Position numbers and translations under genes: made by a program
Notes under the pieces: model-generated
Told to the model about the DNA's origin: nothing
Databases searched by the model: none
Seen by the model: only the letters and a program-made list of their open reading frames with translations
Shown here: positions 63,855-64,000 of the stretch, piece by piece
Position numbering within the stretch: the first letter of the stretch is position 1
Layout of the letters: every line of letters starts with the position of its first letter
From: Anaerolineales bacterium
GTDB lineage: Bacteria; Chloroflexota; Anaerolineae; Anaerolineales; UBA11579
Direction of reading: 5' to 3'
Assembly (NCBI GenBank): GCA_019454165.1
Contig: CP075367.1
Coordinates: forward strand, 255,971 to 319,970
Length of the DNA stretch: 64,000 bases

Positions 63855-63937
63855 CTGTGTTTATCTGTGTTCATCTGTGGACAAAAAGAAGTAGCTGCGT
63901 TGCGCTGCTTACGGCGCACATCTGCGTTCATTTGTGG
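63855..63937. repeat. Intergenic CTGTGTTYAT repeat region
   Basis: CTGTGTTTAT, CTGTGTTCAT and CTGTGG form a 10-nt-period repeat (63855-63880). The 19-nt unit at 63862-63880 recurs 16/19 at 63919-63937. Read in the minus strand it would encode Asn-Thr-Asp-Lys-His type peptides, seen here as the false N-terminal extension of the esterase. Confidence 0.65.
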
Positions 63938-63949
63938 CAAAGGGGTGCC

Positions 63950-64000
63950 TTACCCGCGCGCGAAGCGCTCTTCCTTCCACACATTCGCCTGGTTGTGATA
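63950..64000 (-). CDS. 3' end of an unidentified gene
   Basis: The last codons read YHNQANVWKEERFARG then TAA at 63952-63950. The frame is open to the window edge. It is a plausible C-terminus, but only 16 residues are visible, so family and even coding status are uncertain. Confidence 0.4.
   Translation of the reverse strand, partial: YHNQANVWKEERFARG

Noticed and set aside
63824..63940. N-terminal extension of the esterase
   Set aside because: It translates the CTGTGTTYAT repeat; the signal peptide begins at 63823.

Overview
The window is GC-rich bacterial DNA, densely coded in long same-strand runs with many 4-bp ATGA/GTGA overlaps. No insertion sequence, prophage, integrase, CRISPR array or rRNA was seen. 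The gene mix (gatCAB, split biotin-dependent carboxylase, SpoVS without other sporulation genes, small deoxynucleoside kinase, MutS2, DnaN, EPS-type winged-helix regulators, probable leaderless starts) fits a free-living member of Chloroflexota, probably Anaerolineae. That placement is inference; there is no rRNA to confirm it.

Region 1 (1-31.0 kb, all minus strand) is a surface-glycan island. Reading 5'->3' on the minus strand, it starts with an FAD-dependent 2-hydroxyglutarate-type oxidase and UDP-GlcNAc 2-epimerase. Operon B (28.6->12.7 kb) follows: a winged-helix regulator, an MsbA-like ABC exporter, eight glycosyltransferases, a methyltransferase, a DegT aminotransferase with a cupin, and a GT-C membrane protein. 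Operon A (12.6 kb -> window edge) comes next: a paralogous winged-helix regulator, an epimerase, GDP-fucose synthase, Wzm/Wzt-type ABC exporter, a KpsC-like transferase, a methyltransferase, and a PseB / RmlD-like / NeuB / SpsF set that should make and CMP-activate a nonulosonic-acid-like sugar. Both operons have a recognisable promoter just upstream of a regulator gene that is translationally coupled to the next gene.

Region 2 (31.0-40.2 kb, plus strand) starts with a sigma-70-like promoter, a cobalamin riboswitch with a terminator, and a BtuF-BtuC-BtuD corrinoid importer. Then come an orphan response regulator with a roadblock-like C-terminus, tRNA-Gln(TTG), GlmU, a CorC/HlyC-type CBS membrane protein with no obvious start codon, cytidine deaminase, a metallophosphoesterase and a DUF4349 lipoprotein. 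A bidirectional terminator closes the region.

Region 3 (40.2-49.2 kb, minus) is an acyl-CoA carboxylase operon (carboxyltransferase, biotin carboxylase, separate biotin carrier, MaoC hydratase, CitE-like lyase) that looks like a leucine/3-methylcrotonyl-CoA route. Two tandem paralogous membrane proteins sit between its alpha and beta subunit genes.

Region 4 (49.2-64 kb, mostly minus) is housekeeping: MutS2, SpoVS (plus strand), deoxynucleoside kinase coupled to a PEP/pyruvate-binding ATP-grasp protein of unknown function, DnaN, glutamate dehydrogenase, a MOSC protein, GatB, a sugar nucleotidyltransferase, GatA, GatC, an esterase lipoprotein and the 3' tip of another gene. Short intergenic repeat tracts occur near 55.1, 58.0 and 63.9 kb.
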